Source: Deltaproteobacteria bacterium
GTDB taxonomy: Bacteria > Desulfobacterota > Desulfobacteria > Desulfobacterales > Desulfobacteraceae
Assembly: GCA_013151635.1 (NCBI GenBank)
Contig: JAADHV010000070.1
Location: forward strand, 1-64,000
Direction: 5' to 3'
DNA: 64,000 bases
Positions 43,838-54,166 of the stretch are shown piece by piece. The notes under the pieces are model-generated. The model did not search any database and was not told where the DNA came from. It saw only the letters and a list, made by a program, of their open reading frames with translations. How positions within the stretch are numbered: the first letter of the stretch is position 1; every line of letters starts with the position of its first letter. Position numbers and translations under genes: made by a program.

Positions 43838-45520
43838 TTACCTTATGAGCTGCCGGTATTTTATCCGGGTTGGCTTACCAGCCTTTATCCCCAGTCTTTT
43901 TTTCCTGTCTTTTTCATAATCAGAATAGGAACCTTCAAAAAATATGGCCTTACTGTCTCCCTCAAAAGCCAGGATATGGGTGGCTATCCTGTCTAAAAAC
44001 CACCTGTCATGGCTGATAATCACGGCACACCCTGCAAAGGTTTCCAGGGCTTGTTCCAATGCTCTGAGTGTATTGACATCCAGGTCATTGGTGGGCTCGT
44101 CCAATAGTAAGAGATTGGCTTCCTGTTTCAGCATGGTTGCCAGGTGGACCCGGTTTCTTTCACCTCCCGATATATTTTTTACTTTTTTTTGCTGGTCAGA
44201 ACCTGAAAAGTTGAATTTTGCCACATAAGCCCTTGAGTTCAATTCCCTGCCGTTGATCAGCATTCTATCATTCCCGCCGGAGATTACTTCAAAAATTGTT
44301 TTTTCAGGGTCAAGACTGTCTCTTTTCTGATCAACATAGGCAAGCCTGACACTCTGGCCAAGCTCAATGGTTCCGGTATCAGGTTTTTCTCTTGCCGTGA
44401 TCATGTCGAAAAGAGTTGTTTTGCCGGCCCCGTTGGGGCCTACAACCCCTACGATGGCTCCGGGCGGGATGATAAAGCTCATGTCTTCCACCAGAAGTTT
44501 GTCGTCAAATGCCTTGGAAATATTTTTGGCTTCAATGACTTTGTCCCCAAGCCTTGGTCCAGGTGGAATGAATATTTCCATATCTTGTTCCTGGTCTTTG
44601 ACATTTTTTTTCAAAAGGTCGTCATAGGCTTTTATCCTGGCCTTTGACCTGGATCTTCTTCCTTTGGGAGACATATTGATCCATTCAAGCTCCCTTTGAA
44701 GGGTCTTGTGACGCTTTGATTCGGATTTCTGCTCTTTTGCAAGCCTTTTTTGTTTTTGATCAAGCCATGAAGAATAGTTGCCTTTCCACGGGATTCCTTC
44801 TCCGCGGTCCAGCTCAAGAATCCATTCAGCCACGTTGTCAAGGAAATACCGGTCATGGGTGACGGCAATAACGGTTCCCTCATACCGGCTTAAATGCTCT
44901 TCAAGCCATGACACGGATTCAGCATCCAGGTGGTTGGTGGGCTCGTCCAGCAAAAGGATGTCAGGCTTCTGCAATAACAGCCTGCAAAGGGCAACCCGTC
45001 TTTTTTCACCACCTGAAATTATATTGACCGGCGTGTCGCCGGGAGGGCACCTTAGCGCATCCATGGCCATTTTCAGTTTGGAGTCAAGATCCCAGGCACC
45101 TATGTGGTCAAGTTTTTCCTGGATCATGCCCTGGTCTTCAAGAAGCTTTTCCATTTCATCGTCAGACATGGGATCGGCAAATTTTTCCGAAATTTTTTCA
45201 TATTCATTTAAAAGCTCAATGGTTTCTTCAACCCCTTGTTCAACAACCTGCCTGACCGTTTTTTTACTGTCAACAAGGGGCTCTTGTTCAAGTAAGCCCA
45301 CTTTTAATCCCCTGGATAGTATTGTCTCCCCGGAAAATTCAAGATCTGTCCCGGCAAGGATTTTTAATAACGAACTCTTACCTGAACCATTTAATCCCAA
45401 GACCCCAATTTTTGCCCCGTAAAAATATGACAGGGAAATGTTTTTGAGTACCTTTTTGGGACCATGGGATTTACTGACATTGACCATGGAATAGATTATT
45501 TTTTTTGTGTCCTGCGTCAT
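43838..45520 (-). CDS. ettA: ABC-F protein EttA, energy-dependent translational throttle
   Basis: EttA binds the ribosomal E site and gates the first elongation steps according to the ATP/ADP ratio. The 560-residue soluble protein has two ABC domains with Walker A GLNGSGKSSLLKILAG and GPNGAGKTTLFDMITA, signature motifs ISGGEKRRVALCRLL and ISGGERNRVHLATML, and Walker B LLLDEPTNHLD and LLLDEPTNDLD. The EttA-type arm and linker (ELEWINMSPKGRRSRSKAR) are present. The length matches EttA. Confidence 0.92.
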   Translation of the reverse strand: MTQDTKKIIYSMVNVSKSHGPKKVLKNISLSYFYGAKIGVLGLNGSGKSSLLKILAGTDLEFSGETILSRGLKVGLLEQEPLVDSKKTVRQVVEQGVEETIELLNEYEKISEKFADPMSDDEMEKLLEDQGMIQEKLDHIGAWDLDSKLKMAMDALRCPPGDTPVNIISGGEKRRVALCRLLLQKPDILLLDEPTNHLDAESVSWLEEHLSRYEGTVIAVTHDRYFLDNVAEWILELDRGEGIPWKGNYSSWLDQKQKRLAKEQKSESKRHKTLQRELEWINMSPKGRRSRSKARIKAYDDLLKKNVKDQEQDMEIFIPPGPRLGDKVIEAKNISKAFDDKLLVEDMSFIIPPGAIVGVVGPNGAGKTTLFDMITAREKPDTGTIELGQSVRLAYVDQKRDSLDPEKTIFEVISGGNDRMLINGRELNSRAYVAKFNFSGSDQQKKVKNISGGERNRVHLATMLKQEANLLLLDEPTNDLDVNTLRALEQALETFAGCAVIISHDRWFLDRIATHILAFEGDSKAIFFEGSYSDYEKDRKKRLGIKAGKPTRIKYRQLIR

Positions 45521-45533
45521 GTTTTATAATCCC

Positions 45534-45911
45534 TTATTCAATCACGGCAATGCATTCGATTTCAACAAGAGCATCTTTTGGCAGCCTTCCCGCTTCAAAT
45601 GCCGATCTTGCAGGTTTATGGCCTTTAAGACATTCTTCATAGACTTTGTTCATACCCGTAAAATCATCCATGGTATCAAGGAATATGGTTGTTTTTACGA
45701 TTTTACTCAAACTTGTGCCGACTTCGGATAATACGGTTTCGATATTTTTCATGACCCGGGATGTCTGGTCTTCAATATTGCCCCCAACAATCTCCATGGT
45801 TTCCGGATCAAGGGGGATCTGGCCTGAGCAGAAAACCATGTTGTCATGGACAATCGCATGGCAGTAGGGCCCAATTGCGGCAGGGGCTTTTTTTGAAAAA
45901 ATCTGTTTCAT
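45534..45911 (-). CDS. ridA: RidA family enamine/imine deaminase
   Basis: RidA hydrolyses reactive enamine and imine intermediates from PLP enzymes. The 125 residues show AIGPYCHAIVHDNMVFCSGQ, the conserved Arg segment KPARSAFEAGRLPKDALVEI and a C-terminal EIECIAV strand. The ATG overlaps the helicase stop as TAATG, with GGAG upstream, so translation is coupled. Confidence 0.9.
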   Translation of the reverse strand: MKQIFSKKAPAAIGPYCHAIVHDNMVFCSGQIPLDPETMEIVGGNIEDQTSRVMKNIETVLSEVGTSLSKIVKTTIFLDTMDDFTGMNKVYEECLKGHKPARSAFEAGRLPKDALVEIECIAVIE

Positions 45912-48070
45912 TATATTCTCCTTTTATTTTTGTTAAGGTTTGTGGTGTCAGTGGAAAAGGTTACAACCGGTTCTTTTAATATAAGGTTCACTGCATCTTT
46001 TGCAGTTTTTGCGATAATTGGAAAGGCTTCATCAAGTTTTGATATCTGCCTTAGGTTTTCACCGGTTCTTAAAATTAACCTGGCAAAATCGCCCTGGGCA
46101 AAACCCGAGCCTGTGACAATATCTTCAAATGGTTCGTCGTGGGCCCACAAATAGAGGAGCAGGCTTGGCTGAATAAACAGGTTGGGTGCATGAAAGCCAT
46201 GTTGTATCAGTTTAACGGCAAACGGTTTCAACCCTTTTCTTGCATTAAGAAAGGCTTCTTTCAAGCGCTTGGGAAGAGCCTTGTTGTATAATGGGTCATC
46301 TGTAAATTCTTTTTCATTTACAAAAGAGCCGATAATGGCAGCCAGCAATGCAGGATCAGTCTCAGGCAATAGATTTTCCCTGATGCTCTGGGCCACTAAA
46401 AGCGGGGAGTCAAGCCTGAGTTTGGAAGCCCATAGACCGTCATCAGTGAGTTTCCCGTCACGGGTAACAAAATTTTCCTTTGCCAGAAATTCCATATGGT
46501 CAATAAAATCAAGCCAAAGGTATTTAAGGGCCGGGCCAAATTTTTTCCTTGCTCTTTTTCCTCTTTTTTTCCCTGACATGAGTTGATGGGAGGCAAATGA
46601 TTTTTCAAGAAGCATTTTTATCTGGTCTGGTGTGTGGGAAAGCAAAAGGTTTAAAACCATGGAAAAGTTGATGGTTATCTGGCTGTCTATGTCCGAGGGC
46701 GGGGTGTTGTTTAAGCCTGCAATATATTTTAAATCCATGAATTTACCGGGTAAAATAATTGAAAATCCAATATTATCCATTCCCCTTCTTCCGGCCCTGC
46801 CGGACATTTGCTGGAATTCACCAGGGGTTAATGGGATAAACTCAACGCCGTTAAACCTGTCCGAATTCAGGATGACAACGGATCGTGCAGGAAAATTTAC
46901 CCCTGCCGCCACTGTGGAGGTTGCAAACATAGCATCTAAAAACCCCTGGGACATAAGTTGCTCAACAACCACCTTCCATGCAGGAAGATGGCCGCTGTGA
47001 TGGGAAGCTGTGGCAGTTAGTTCAAGGTATTCCCGCTGGTGGTGGTTTTCAAGGTGGGGATTTCCTGACACAAGTTCATTGATTTTGCAGGACAGGGCTT
47101 TTTTCCTTCCAGGACTTTTTAACAGCAAATTTGAATTACAAAGTTTTATGGCCTGGTCGCATTCTGCCCTTGATTTTAAAAAAAAAATTGCCGGCAGCAG
47201 ATGGTACCTGTCCAGGATATTGAGGATGTCGGAAAACCGGGGAAGTTTTCCAGGCGGGGCAAGCAGGGGCTTTTTTTTCGCATTATTAAATTTAAATACT
47301 TTTTTATGGAGTTTTTGTTTTTTACCTTTTTGTGTTTTCTGCATCAACGGGAAAAGGGTGCCGGAAGGGTGCAAAAAAAGTGGGAAAAGAGGGACAGGCC
47401 TGTCGTGCTTTTCTATGACATGACAATTTTTCCCCCTGATGGATTCAAGCCATTTTGCAATCTGGAAAGGGTTTCCAATGGTTGCAGACAATAAAAGCAA
47501 AGGGATTCTGCAAGGAAGATAGATCATGATTTCTTCCCATACAACACCACGCTGTTCATCCCCAAGAAAATGGACTTCATCCAGAATTATTAAGTCACAG
47601 GTTAAGTTTTCACCAGTATACATGGCATCATAAAGCTGATTTCGTAAAATTTCCGTAGTGCCGATAACAATTGCAGCATCAGGGTTGTTCTTTATATCAC
47701 CGGTAAGAATTCCCACATTGTCTTTACCGAACAGCTCTGAAAACCTGGTATGTATGGAATTGGTTAAAGCTTTTAAGGGCGTGGCATACCAGGTTTTTCC
47801 TTTTTCATGCATTATTTTTTTTGCTACCTGTTCTGCAATCCATGTCTTTCCTGCACCTGTGGGAGCTGCAACAAGGCAGTCGGATTTTTTTATGGCTTCT
47901 ATTGCCTGGATTTGAAAAGGGTCGGGTGTGAAATCTTTTCCATCCGGGGTTCCGATTTTTTTAAACACATTTTTTAAAGACTTATCAGAACCAGGCTGCA
48001 TGTTTTTTTTTGCCGGAGGGTTTCCTGATTGTTTATAGGGTTTTTTTGAAGAATAAAATCTTTTTTTCAT
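45911..48070 (-). CDS. Ski2-like DEAD/DEAH superfamily 2 helicase
   Basis: The 719-residue protein has the SF2 motifs APTGAGKTWIAE (Walker A), TPLKALTN, LDEVHFLGDEQRG (DEVH), LLLSATIGNP (SAT), FATSTVAAGVNFPAR and QMSGRAGRRG. The RGVVWEE and RAGRRGMD segments place it with Ski2/Mtr4-like helicases, which unwind RNA or DNA. The first 40 residues are basic and disordered. It leads a unit with RidA, EttA and an exporter. The long C-terminal part (after about residue 430) is helical and of the Ski2 type. An RNA-turnover role would fit the EttA neighbour but is inference. Confidence 0.87.
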   Translation of the reverse strand: MKKRFYSSKKPYKQSGNPPAKKNMQPGSDKSLKNVFKKIGTPDGKDFTPDPFQIQAIEAIKKSDCLVAAPTGAGKTWIAEQVAKKIMHEKGKTWYATPLKALTNSIHTRFSELFGKDNVGILTGDIKNNPDAAIVIGTTEILRNQLYDAMYTGENLTCDLIILDEVHFLGDEQRGVVWEEIMIYLPCRIPLLLLSATIGNPFQIAKWLESIRGKNCHVIEKHDRPVPLFPLFLHPSGTLFPLMQKTQKGKKQKLHKKVFKFNNAKKKPLLAPPGKLPRFSDILNILDRYHLLPAIFFLKSRAECDQAIKLCNSNLLLKSPGRKKALSCKINELVSGNPHLENHHQREYLELTATASHHSGHLPAWKVVVEQLMSQGFLDAMFATSTVAAGVNFPARSVVILNSDRFNGVEFIPLTPGEFQQMSGRAGRRGMDNIGFSIILPGKFMDLKYIAGLNNTPPSDIDSQITINFSMVLNLLLSHTPDQIKMLLEKSFASHQLMSGKKRGKRARKKFGPALKYLWLDFIDHMEFLAKENFVTRDGKLTDDGLWASKLRLDSPLLVAQSIRENLLPETDPALLAAIIGSFVNEKEFTDDPLYNKALPKRLKEAFLNARKGLKPFAVKLIQHGFHAPNLFIQPSLLLYLWAHDEPFEDIVTGSGFAQGDFARLILRTGENLRQISKLDEAFPIIAKTAKDAVNLILKEPVVTFSTDTTNLNKNKRRI

Positions 48071-48164
48071 GGCATTGATAAATCATAAAAACTAATATTA
48101 TGCAACTCTTTACTCCATGTGCTTATGCTGATAATATGATATTAAATCTTTTTCTGGTGACTGA

Positions 48165-51100
48165 ATGAATAAAGCTGCCGTATCCCGACCATCCAAATTT
48201 CGTGACGCAGATAAAACCATCCGGGTTTTATTTGAGATTTCAAACGCTGTCAATAATACTTTTAATATTGATGAATTATATAAAGCCATTCATCAGATAC
48301 TTGGAAAAATTCTTAATGTTGATAATTTTTTTATTGCGATCCACAACAAAGAAAAAAATTCTATTTTGTTCCCCTATTTTGTTGATGAAATGGATAAGGA
48401 TTTACTTGAGGTGTTGGAAATCAGCAAAAAAAATTCTTTAACAGCAAGGGTGATCAATGAAAAAAGGCCCCTGCTGGTCCGGAAAGAAGAATTAGAAAGT
48501 ATTATGGCGCAGACAACCGGGGCAACGATCGGGTCTCCCAGCAAAGTCTGGGCCGGGGTCCCCCTGAAAGTTAAAAATGAGGTTTTAGGGGCGATTGTCC
48601 TTCAAAGTTATACATCCGAAGATATGTATAAGGAAAGTGATCTTGAACTTTTAAACTCGGTGTCTGAATTTTTGGCCCTTGCTATTGAGCGAAAACAGGC
48701 CGAAGATAATATCCGGCAGAACGAAAAAGTAACTAAGACACTTTATTCGATTGCCAATGCAGTGAATATCACAGATAATTTAAATGACCTTTATGAATCT
48801 ATTTATGATTCCCTGAACAGGTTGATGGCTCTTCCCAATTTTTTTATTGCCATTTTAAATGGTGATAATAATTCACTTCATTTCTCCTTTTATCTTGATG
48901 AGTACGATTCAGAAGAAACTATTTCTTCATTTACTATCAATAATATCTATGAAACCAATCTTATTACCAAAGATGTGCTTAAATCCAAAAAGCCCCTGTT
49001 TTTATCCCGGGAAATGGTGAAAAAAAGAAGGGCAGAGGGTAAAATATCAGGGACACTGCCTTTGATCTGGCTTGGGGTGCCCTTGATTGTGAGGGATGAT
49101 GTGATTGGTGTCATGGTGGTTCAGCATTATCATGATCCTGAGTATTTTACGCAAAAAGATATGGACCTTCTTGTTGCAATTTCCGACCAGGTGGCCCTTG
49201 CAATTGACCGCACAAGAGCCCAGGAAATGATCCTGGCAAGGGAAAAACAGATCAGGAACCTGTCCCGTCAGACTCAGGAATTTTCCCTTGTGGCAGCATC
49301 CATTATTTCCCAGAAAGACGAGAACCAATTGTTTAAGGACATAAGCCGTGCCATTGTAAAATATTCTGATTATAATCGATTAATTATGTCCTATTTTATG
49401 GAGGAGCCGCCATACCGGCAGATCATAGGATTTGAGGGAATTGATGAGAATAAAATCAAGGCTATCAAGTCAAAAGATGCACCAAAACTATATTATGAGA
49501 ATATTTTCAACGCCGGGATAAAACTTGGTAAGCTGTCATGCTATTTGTCCCGGAAAGAAAGTGAAATCATAGGGAATGAACTTCCGGTTTTTAAGAACCG
49601 GGAAAAACCCTGCCCGCACCATACCTGGCACCCCGATGACATGCTGTTTATCAGGATGAATGATGCAGACGGCAATCTTATGGGGGTTATCTCGGTTGAT
49701 GATTCTAAATCCGGGAAAAGACCGACTGATGAAACAGTAGGCCCTTTAGAAGTTTTTGCCAGTCTTATTTCCCAGATTATTATTTTCCGGAAAATTCAAA
49801 ATGAACTCAAGGAACATAAAGAAAATCTTGAACATATGGTTGCCGGGCGGACCCGTGAATTAACAACTGAAATTTCCGAGCGGGTTCAAATCGAAAAAAA
49901 GCTTAAAAAGGCAAAATTGGATGCTGAGGCTGCATCCCGGGCAAAAGGGGAGTTCCTGGCCAACATGAGCCATGAAATCCGTACCCCCATAAACGGAATC
50001 ATGGGTATGGCTGAACTTGCTTTGGAACAGGTACAAAACAAAGAGTTAAAAAAAATTATCCAGACCATAGATTCGGAAGCAAATGCATTGTTGACCATCA
50101 TTAACGAAGTCCTGGATTTTTCAAAAATCGAGGCGGGTAAATTTGAAATCGAAAATATTTCTTTTGATATCAGGCATACATTTGAACAGGCCTGCTCAAG
50201 TCTTGCCATGGGAATAAATGACAAGGATATAGAGTTTATATCGTTTTTATCTCCTGATATCCCAAATTGTTTAAAGGGTGATCCGGGCCGTTTCAGGCAA
50301 ATTCTTGTGAACCTTGCATCCAATGCATTGAAATTTACAAATAAAGGTGAAATCCTTATTCAAGGGGAAGTTCTCAAGGATTTTAAAACATCAGTTGAAT
50401 TAAAATTTATCGTTAAAGACACCGGGATCGGCATTCCCCTGGAAAAACAGGCGGATATTTTTAAAAGTTTCAGCCAGGCAGATGGATCAACAACCAGGAA
50501 ATATGGTGGAACAGGACTTGGGACAACTATTTCCAAACAACTGGTGGAGTTGATGGGTGGAAAAATAGGCCTTGAAAGCAAAGAAGGAAAAGGAAGCGTT
50601 TTCTGGTTCACCATCATGTTTGAAAAATCAGGAGAACCAGATAAGGCGGCAATAATTCATACAGGACTTAAAGATAAAACCATCCTGGTTATTGAAGATA
50701 ATAAAACAAGCGCCAATGTGTTAACCTCATATCTGAATTCTTTTGGTTGCCGCGTCTTTGTTTCAGGCACCGGAGCAAAGGCCGTGTCATTTCTTGAGAA
50801 GAATTTCCTGGAAAATAAAATTTTGGATGTAATTCTTGTGAGCTTTCAATTGCCTGATATGGACGGGTTCCGGCTTGCCCGTATTGTAAGAGGAAAAGAG
50901 AAATTAAAGACCATCCCCATTGTCATGTTGACATCCTCGGGCAGGCCTGGTGACGGCAGGCTCTGTAAAGAGGTCGGAATCAACGGGTATCTTTTAAAAC
51001 CCCTGAAGCAGGAGGAACTTAAACTTGCCATTGGTACGGTTATTGGGAATTTTAAATATTTGTTGAACGATGAAAAAAGACTGGTCACACGGCACAGTAT

Positions 51101-51917
51101 TGCCGAGCAAATGGCAAAAAATACTAAAGTCCTGCTTGTTGAAGATTATCCTACCAACCAGCAGATCGCCATGAAATATTTAACAAAGGCGGGCTACAAT
51201 GCTACTTTGGCGGAAAACGGAAAGATTGCCGTCAGGTATTTTAAACAAAAACAATTTGATTTGATTCTCATGGATATCCAGATGCCGGAAATGGACGGAT
51301 ACGAGGCAACCTTTCACATCAGGAATCATGAAAAAAAGATCAATAAACTTTGTGCCGCACCGGTCAGAATTCCGATTATTGCTTTAACGGCACATGCATT
51401 GGAAGGTTACAGGGAACAATGCCTTGAAGCGGATATGGACGATTATATGACCAAACCTTTAAAGCGGGACCTTTTTTTGTCAATTATACATAAATGGATT
51501 TCAAAAACACACACAGGCAATATTTATAAAAAGCAGATTGATCAGGATAAAGCTCAAATAAAAAAACACAATAACAAGAGGACAAAAGATTATCCCATGG
51601 ATTACAGGAGAGCTTTGGACGAATTTGAAGATGATGATGAGTTTTTAAAAGAAGTAATAGAGGAGTTCCTGGGAAATGTGGAAGATCAATTGCCTGCTAT
51701 TGAGAAGGCCATGAAAGAAAACGATTATGAAACAGTTTCAAAAGAATCCCATGCCATAAAAGGCGGTGCGGCAAACCTGACAGCAATGGCGCTTTCTAAA
51801 AAAGCACACGATCTGGAATTGATCGGCAAAAAAAAAGAACCATGTGGCGGGATGAATGCTGTTGAGGAATTAAAAAAAGAATTTAAGGCTTTAAAGGCTT
51901 TTTTAAAGGAAGAATGA
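48165..51917 (+). CDS. GAF hybrid histidine kinase, HisKA-HATPase-REC-REC-Hpt
   Basis: The 1250-residue soluble sensor starts with two clear GAF domains (about residues 17-175 and 195-350) and a third GAF-like region to about 550. A short coiled coil leads to HisKA (MSHEIRTPINGIMGMAEL), HATPase (DTGIGIPLEKQADIF, GTGLGTTISK), two receivers and an Hpt (HAIKGGAANLTAM). The second receiver is intact (LILMDIQMPEMDG). The first reads VILVSFQLPDMDG, with Ser in place of the phospho-acceptor Asp. The catalytic half is paralogous to the kinase at 10499. The signal is unknown. Confidence 0.87.
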   Translation: MNKAAVSRPSKFRDADKTIRVLFEISNAVNNTFNIDELYKAIHQILGKILNVDNFFIAIHNKEKNSILFPYFVDEMDKDLLEVLEISKKNSLTARVINEKRPLLVRKEELESIMAQTTGATIGSPSKVWAGVPLKVKNEVLGAIVLQSYTSEDMYKESDLELLNSVSEFLALAIERKQAEDNIRQNEKVTKTLYSIANAVNITDNLNDLYESIYDSLNRLMALPNFFIAILNGDNNSLHFSFYLDEYDSEETISSFTINNIYETNLITKDVLKSKKPLFLSREMVKKRRAEGKISGTLPLIWLGVPLIVRDDVIGVMVVQHYHDPEYFTQKDMDLLVAISDQVALAIDRTRAQEMILAREKQIRNLSRQTQEFSLVAASIISQKDENQLFKDISRAIVKYSDYNRLIMSYFMEEPPYRQIIGFEGIDENKIKAIKSKDAPKLYYENIFNAGIKLGKLSCYLSRKESEIIGNELPVFKNREKPCPHHTWHPDDMLFIRMNDADGNLMGVISVDDSKSGKRPTDETVGPLEVFASLISQIIIFRKIQNELKEHKENLEHMVAGRTRELTTEISERVQIEKKLKKAKLDAEAASRAKGEFLANMSHEIRTPINGIMGMAELALEQVQNKELKKIIQTIDSEANALLTIINEVLDFSKIEAGKFEIENISFDIRHTFEQACSSLAMGINDKDIEFISFLSPDIPNCLKGDPGRFRQILVNLASNALKFTNKGEILIQGEVLKDFKTSVELKFIVKDTGIGIPLEKQADIFKSFSQADGSTTRKYGGTGLGTTISKQLVELMGGKIGLESKEGKGSVFWFTIMFEKSGEPDKAAIIHTGLKDKTILVIEDNKTSANVLTSYLNSFGCRVFVSGTGAKAVSFLEKNFLENKILDVILVSFQLPDMDGFRLARIVRGKEKLKTIPIVMLTSSGRPGDGRLCKEVGINGYLLKPLKQEELKLAIGTVIGNFKYLLNDEKRLVTRHSIAEQMAKNTKVLLVEDYPTNQQIAMKYLTKAGYNATLAENGKIAVRYFKQKQFDLILMDIQMPEMDGYEATFHIRNHEKKINKLCAAPVRIPIIALTAHALEGYREQCLEADMDDYMTKPLKRDLFLSIIHKWISKTHTGNIYKKQIDQDKAQIKKHNNKRTKDYPMDYRRALDEFEDDDEFLKEVIEEFLGNVEDQLPAIEKAMKENDYETVSKESHAIKGGAANLTAMALSKKAHDLELIGKKKEPCGGMNAVEELKKEFKALKAFLKEE

Positions 51918-51961
51918 CCGGAGCAGAGGCAAATAGTTTGCCCTTGAATGGTCATTCTTCC
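51908..51961. terminator. Nested-hairpin, probably bidirectional terminator
   Basis: GGAAGAATGACC (51908-51919) and GGTCATTCTTCC (51950-51961) pair perfectly over 12 bases. A second perfect stem, GGCAAA with TTTGCC (51928-51942), lies inside. The structure spans the kinase stop and the 63-base gap to the convergent dehydrogenase gene. T runs are weak, so it could instead stabilise mRNA ends. Confidence 0.55.
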
Positions 51962-51980
51962 AAATTTATCTTAAATTTTA

Positions 51981-53684
51981 TTAAGGTTTCATTTCATAGG
52001 AATCTTTTAATGAAATAACATGATGTTCCCATATCCTTGAGAATCTTTCCATATCAGTTGCCGGTTTTTTAATGATTTTCCGGCAATAATCCATCTGGGA
52101 ATCTTTTGTGTCAGTTTTTGAATAAAGTTTTAATGCATATTCTGAAAAATCCCTGATCATAAAGTCAAAGATCTGTTCCAGAAGGTCTTCTTCAAATTGG
52201 TCCATATTAAATTTTTCAATGATCAACTGCCCGTAGGCCACGAGTGTGAACATTTCACCAAGATACAAAAGAAAGTCCATGTTCCCGGCCTGTTTTTTAT
52301 CAGGACTTGCTTTTAAGAGCATTTCTTGCAACAGCTTTATCTGGTCTTTGAAAATATTGACATTTGGCAGATTCACGCTGTTGTATGCAATATTGAAATC
52401 ATGAAATTGTATTTTCCCAAGGCCTTTGGTAACTCCCTGGTCAAACAGAAATTCATCGCAGCAGGCATCGTCCCTTTTTTGAATTTCAGGAAATTTGCCA
52501 GGGTTGAAAAAGTAATTGGCCATGAATTTAATGATCAATGCCATGTTTACATGAACGGTCCCTTCCAGTTTGGGGAGCGCCCGGATATCTGTGGCTGCCA
52601 TTTCAAAATAGACATCTTTTTCAAATCCCCTTGCAGCAATCACATCCCATATCAGGTTGATCACAGTCTCGCCCTGGGATGGAACTTTCATTTTGACCAT
52701 GGGGTTGAATAAAAGATACCTTCTGTCATTTTCTGACGCACTTCTAAAATAATCGGCGGCACGCTGTGAAAAGAGTTTCATGGCAACAAGCCTTGTGTAA
52801 GCATCAACAAACATCTGTTTTATGTGTGGGAAATCTGTGACCCATTTACCATAAAGATTCCTGTTTGCTGCATGGTTCAGGCCCTCATAAAAGGCATGGG
52901 TGCAGATGCCGATGGATGCCCAGCCAAGATTGAACTTCCCAACATTAATGGTGTTTAATGCACAATCCCAGGCATCCTGTCCTGTTGAAAGGATGTCCTC
53001 TTTAGCCACCGGATACCCGTTTAAGGCATATTCTGCCACATATCCTTCCCAGTCAACCACGTTCTGGACAAGATCATAGTTTTCATGTTCCGGATCCACT
53101 GCAAAAAAGACATATTCACCGGTTTCAGTATTTTTTCCAAAGGTGGAAACAATGCCGGCTTTATTGGCGTTACCGATATAGTATTTCCCGCCATCAGCCA
53201 CATATCGGCCTTTACCGAGCGGTGTTAAGGACATATCAGAGGAATAAAGATCTGCACCATGGGTTTTTTCCGACAAGCCAAAAGCAAAAATATGCCCGTC
53301 TTTTAATAAGCCGGCGGTTTTGTTTTTGATTTTTTCATTGTGACTCATCCAGATGGGCCCAAGACCCAGGATGGAAACCTGCCAGGTATACCAGTAAGAC
53401 AGGTTGTAAAACCCCAAGATTTCATTGAAATCACAGATTCTTCTTGTGTCCCATCTTGCATCAGGGTTGTCTCCTGCATACTTTGAGGGGGTAAGAAGAG
53501 TTGAAAAAATCCGGTTTTCTTTTAAAAATTCAATAAAATCATCATACCATATCCTTTCATGGTAATCTGTTTTCAACCTTTTTTTCCCTCGGCTTTCAAA
53601 AAATTCAATGGTTTTTTTCATGATTTTTTTTGATTCAGGATCAAGGTGACTAAATTTTTCTGTTTCAGGATTTAATAAATGCAT
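51981..53684 (-). CDS. Acyl-CoA dehydrogenase family protein, long form
   Basis: The protein has 567 residues against about 380-400 for ordinary acyl-CoA dehydrogenases, with an extra helical C-terminal part. Family signs are FAFGLSEKTHGADLYSSD in the middle beta domain, GKYYIGNANKAGIVSTFGKN, and LPKLEGTVHVNMALI where the YEGT catalytic Glu would fall. It lies 40 bases after a MarR regulator and is probably its target. The acyl substrate is unknown. Confidence 0.8.
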   Translation of the reverse strand: MHLLNPETEKFSHLDPESKKIMKKTIEFFESRGKKRLKTDYHERIWYDDFIEFLKENRIFSTLLTPSKYAGDNPDARWDTRRICDFNEILGFYNLSYWYTWQVSILGLGPIWMSHNEKIKNKTAGLLKDGHIFAFGLSEKTHGADLYSSDMSLTPLGKGRYVADGGKYYIGNANKAGIVSTFGKNTETGEYVFFAVDPEHENYDLVQNVVDWEGYVAEYALNGYPVAKEDILSTGQDAWDCALNTINVGKFNLGWASIGICTHAFYEGLNHAANRNLYGKWVTDFPHIKQMFVDAYTRLVAMKLFSQRAADYFRSASENDRRYLLFNPMVKMKVPSQGETVINLIWDVIAARGFEKDVYFEMAATDIRALPKLEGTVHVNMALIIKFMANYFFNPGKFPEIQKRDDACCDEFLFDQGVTKGLGKIQFHDFNIAYNSVNLPNVNIFKDQIKLLQEMLLKASPDKKQAGNMDFLLYLGEMFTLVAYGQLIIEKFNMDQFEEDLLEQIFDFMIRDFSEYALKLYSKTDTKDSQMDYCRKIIKKPATDMERFSRIWEHHVISLKDSYEMKP

Positions 53685-53724
53685 AAATTTTTCCCTTATT
53701 AATATGGTTAGTACTCAAACTTAT

Positions 53725-54156
53725 TTACCCACCATTGATGACATCGGTGAGAAATCGTTTGAATAAAATTTTCTCTTCAATGGAAAAGCCCTGTAATATT
53801 TCCTGGTTGGCCTTTTGCCGTTCTTTTGTCAGGTCGTTTTTCAGGTTATCTGCCTTTGGGGAGGTATAAATGGACAAAAGCCTTTTATCTTTTTTATTTA
53901 TTTGTTTTTTAATCCACCCGCCTTTGACCATTCTTTCCAGGACACCGGATAGCGTGGCCTTGTCAAGAATCAGAAATTTGCCAAGTTGTGCTGCTGTCAT
54001 CCCCTGTTTGTACCATAGGCCTTCCAGTACCAGGTGCTGCAAATTTGTAAGGCCGTATGGGATCAGTTGTTTTTTGAAATCTGCATGGGCTTTCTGATAT
54101 GCCTTGGCCAGAAGGAAAACCATGCAGTCAGGAACATCATCCGGTAATTTTGTCAT
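53725..54156 (-). CDS. MarR family transcriptional regulator
   Basis: The 143-residue protein has the winged-helix pattern GLTNLQHLVLEGLWYKQG, LGKFLILDKATLSGVLERM and the wing KKQINKKDKRLLSIY. GGAG precedes the ATG. A perfect palindrome just upstream is a likely self-operator. It is followed by an acyl-CoA dehydrogenase gene, so an acyl-CoA or aromatic-CoA ligand is plausible (inference). Confidence 0.88.
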   Translation of the reverse strand: MTKLPDDVPDCMVFLLAKAYQKAHADFKKQLIPYGLTNLQHLVLEGLWYKQGMTAAQLGKFLILDKATLSGVLERMVKGGWIKKQINKKDKRLLSIYTSPKADNLKNDLTKERQKANQEILQGFSIEEKILFKRFLTDVINGG

Positions 54157-54166
54157 CTTAAACTCC

